From positions 1 to 5,694 of the forward strand of contig JAISOQ010000211.1 of the NCBI GenBank assembly GCA_031275515.1: a stretch of 5,694 nt of DNA. Direction: 5' to 3'. Source of the stretch: Treponema sp. (GTDB lineage: Bacteria; Spirochaetota; Spirochaetia; Treponematales; Breznakiellaceae). Below the pieces are notes generated by a model, which worked only from the letters and a program-made list of their open reading frames with translations, did not search any database and had not been told where the DNA came from. The translations under genes were made by a program, and so were the position numbers. Position 1 is the first letter of the stretch; each line of letters starts with the position of its first letter. Positions 3,998 through 5,694 of this stretch are shown here, piece by piece.

Positions 3998-5694
3998 TTA
4001 CCCCGCCGCTTTCTTCCGCTTCCGCGCCGCTTCCAGACATTCCCGTTTAAAGATCGCCACTGACAGTCCCCGGTACTCAACCTCTTTTTTGAGGAGGGCC
4101 GCGTTGGACTCAATACACTGTTTCTTCGCCTCAAGTTCAAGGAGGTGTTCGCTGTTGAGCCCAAGCCCCAGGATAAGTTCCCTAAGCCGGGAGGAGGGGA
4201 GTATGGTCTTCTGACACCCGGTCATGGCAACGATGGAGTTGTCTAGGATGATCAGGGTCATGGGCGTGTCGGAGGCAGCCGCATCAATAAGGGCGGTGAT
4301 TCCTGAATGGAGGAAGGTAGAGTCCCCGATGACGCCTATGGCGTACTTGACGCCTGCTTCGGCGGCGCCTTTAGCCATGCCCACGGAGGCTCCCATACAC
4401 ACGATGCTTTCGGGGACCGCGTAAGGCGGCATGGCCCCCAGGGAATAGCAGCCTATATCGGAAGTTACCGCCACGGAAGGATGGCCTTCCGCCGGATCGA
4501 GTTCCGCAACCACCCGTTTGATGGTCTCGTAGCTGTCGCCGTGGGGACAGCCCTGGCAGAGCTGGGGGGGCCGGCCCGGCAGCCTGGGGATCTCTATAGC
4601 CGGAAAGCGTCCCGTCTCTCCGGCCTGGCCGGGAGAGAGGCCGCCCGGGCCGCCCGAGACGATGGACGGTCTTGGCGGCAGTCCCAGGCCCCGGCGCACT
4701 ACATCCGGGTCAAGCTCGCCTGTACGGTTTATGGTTCCGTCTAGTTTGCCGGAAATCCTGATGTTCCGGGGCAGTATCCCCCGGAGCCTTTCCTCGATAA
4801 AAGGCTGGCCTTCCTCGATGACCAGGGCTTTTCCGGCGTCCCTGCAAAGCCGGCGTATGGCTTCTTCCGGCAGGGGATAGGCGCTTATATGGAGGCGGGC
4901 CGGCGTCCTGCCGCCCAGGGATTCGACAAAATCCTCCCGGTTTTCCTCGTAGTAGTTGCCCCCTATTCCCGCCGTGATGATGACAAGGGAAGTATCCCGG
5001 CCTTCCAGTTCCAGGGCGGACGCCCGGTGAGCCTCGGACCATTTTTGTATGTCCTTTTGCTTTTCAATGAGGGAGAGGTAGTTCCGCCGGGCGTAGACAG
5101 GGAGGAGCATCCACTGGGTCCGGTCCTCCGCCTTGGAAAGGGGGTTTTGTCCCCGGCCTTTTGACAGGACAACTCCGGCGCGGGCATGGGAGAGCCGGGT
5201 TACCAGGCGCAGCAGTACCGGTACGTGGAACCTTTCGGAAACGTCGAAGGCTTCCCGGGCCATATCGTAGGCTTCCTGCTGGTTTCGCGGCTCCAGGCAG
5301 GGCGTCTGGGCGAAGGCCGCATAAAACCGGGAGTCCTGTTCGTTCTGGGAACTGTGCATCCCCGGATCGTCCGCTACGGCGATGACCAGCCCTCCCTTGA
5401 TGCCCAGAAGCGCCCCATTGATAAAAGGGTCGGCGGCTACGTTAAGGCCCACATGCTTCATGGTGACCATAGCCCGGCGTCCGGCGAAAGACACCCCCAG
5501 GGCGGCCTCCAGTGCGGTCTTTTCGTTGGCAGACCAGGATGCGCGGAATGTATCCGCGCGGGGTCCGCCCTTTTCGTTTTCGGCGATGAGATATTCAAGA
5601 ATTTCCGTGGATGGGGTCCCCGGATACCCATAGGCGGCGCTCAACCCCGCGTGAAGAGCCCCCAGGGCGACCGCTTCGTCTCCCAGAAGGGCCG
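3998..5694 (-). CDS. iorA: Indolepyruvate ferredoxin oxidoreductase alpha subunit-like protein, 5' end outside the window, no ferredoxin domain
   Basis: The frame is open to the right edge; the first whole codon is 5692-5690 and the visible product has 564 residues, beginning 'ALLGDEAVALGALHAG'. This is the usual IorA start, so only a few residues are missing. A TTG at 5644 is internal. IorA oxidatively decarboxylates aryl-pyruvates to aryl-acetyl-CoA with reduction of ferredoxin, using thiamine diphosphate, and normally pairs with IorB. In visible numbering: 'YGYPGTPSTEI' (22-32, pyruvate-oxidoreductase N-terminal domain), 'ADDPGMHSSQNEQDSR' (107-122), 'CQGCPHGDS' (379-387), and the cofactor motif from 'IGDSTFLHSG' (455-464) to 'LDNS' (483-486), followed by 'AMTGCQ' where the family usually has 'AMTGHQ'. 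After this the chain ends in 'FKRECLEAARKRKKAAG'. The cysteine-rich C-terminal domain that normally carries two [4Fe-4S] clusters is absent, and no remnant is found in the bases after the stop. Electron transfer must differ, or the substrate may not be indolepyruvate. Confidence 0.85.
   Translation of the reverse strand, partial: ALLGDEAVALGALHAGLSAAYGYPGTPSTEILEYLIAENEKGGPRADTFRASWSANEKTALEAALGVSFAGRRAMVTMKHVGLNVAADPFINGALLGIKGGLVIAVADDPGMHSSQNEQDSRFYAAFAQTPCLEPRNQQEAYDMAREAFDVSERFHVPVLLRLVTRLSHARAGVVLSKGRGQNPLSKAEDRTQWMLLPVYARRNYLSLIEKQKDIQKWSEAHRASALELEGRDTSLVIITAGIGGNYYEENREDFVESLGGRTPARLHISAYPLPEEAIRRLCRDAGKALVIEEGQPFIEERLRGILPRNIRISGKLDGTINRTGELDPDVVRRGLGLPPRPSIVSGGPGGLSPGQAGETGRFPAIEIPRLPGRPPQLCQGCPHGDSYETIKRVVAELDPAEGHPSVAVTSDIGCYSLGAMPPYAVPESIVCMGASVGMAKGAAEAGVKYAIGVIGDSTFLHSGITALIDAAASDTPMTLIILDNSIVAMTGCQKTILPSSRLRELILGLGLNSEHLLELEAKKQCIESNAALLKKEVEYRGLSVAIFKRECLEAARKRKKAAG

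Noticed and set aside
3961..4164. Minus-strand open frame overlapping the 3' end of the IorA-like gene, considered as a displaced ferredoxin domain
   Set aside because: It has no cluster-binding cysteine pattern, and its sequence is a basic-residue shadow of the real frame.
5642..5644. TTG as the start codon of the IorA-like gene
   Set aside because: The 16 codons upstream, to the window edge, encode the conserved IorA N-terminus (LLGDEAVALGAL), so the true start lies outside the window.

Overview
The window looks like chromosomal DNA from an anaerobic, fermentative gut bacterium, most probably a spirochaete of the Treponema type. This is an inference. It rests on the C-terminal style of the sugar-binding protein at the left edge, the MazF/ribbon-helix-helix pair, the split transketolase beside an indolepyruvate:ferredoxin oxidoreductase-like gene, and short 'CCGCG..ATTATTCGG' repeats between genes. 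No rRNA or other phylogenetic marker is present. No tRNA, CRISPR array, transposase or phage gene was seen.

Layout. (1) 1-354, plus strand: the C-terminal end of an ABC-transporter sugar-binding protein, broken by one in-frame TAA, followed by a perfect 17-bp hairpin (376-414). (2) About 500-1000, minus strand: an AT-rich island with a toxin-antitoxin pair. The ribbon-helix-helix antitoxin is intact (756-983). The MazF-family toxin (522-759) has a frameshift near codon 11 and is cut short where a dispersed repeat begins. (3) 1097-3807, minus strand: a three-gene operon read leftward, made of transketolase N-terminal subunit, transketolase C-terminal subunit and an SCP2-like protein. A near-consensus promoter (3840-3869) lies in front of it. 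(4) 3920-3980: a palindromic repeat between operons, related to the one beside the toxin. (5) 3998-5694, minus strand: an IorA-like thiamine-diphosphate 2-oxoacid oxidoreductase. Its first few codons lie outside the window and it lacks the usual C-terminal ferredoxin domain.

How the genes fit together. Both large metabolic units encode thiamine-diphosphate enzymes. The two transketolase polypeptides overlap by one base (TAATG) and should form one enzyme of the non-oxidative pentose phosphate pathway. The SCP2-like gene shares their transcript, but its role is unknown. The IorA-like gene would take part in aryl-pyruvate/aryl-CoA and amino-acid metabolism, but its electron route is unclear because its own iron-sulfur module is missing and no IorB partner is in view.

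The left third is decayed accessory DNA: a nonsense-interrupted gene, a broken toxin and repeats. The right two thirds are compact, GC-rich and apparently functional. I found no strong candidate for a wholly new system. The best leads are the ferredoxin-less IorA, the transketolase-linked tandem SCP2-like protein, and the repeat family that lies at the 3' ends of minus-strand genes.
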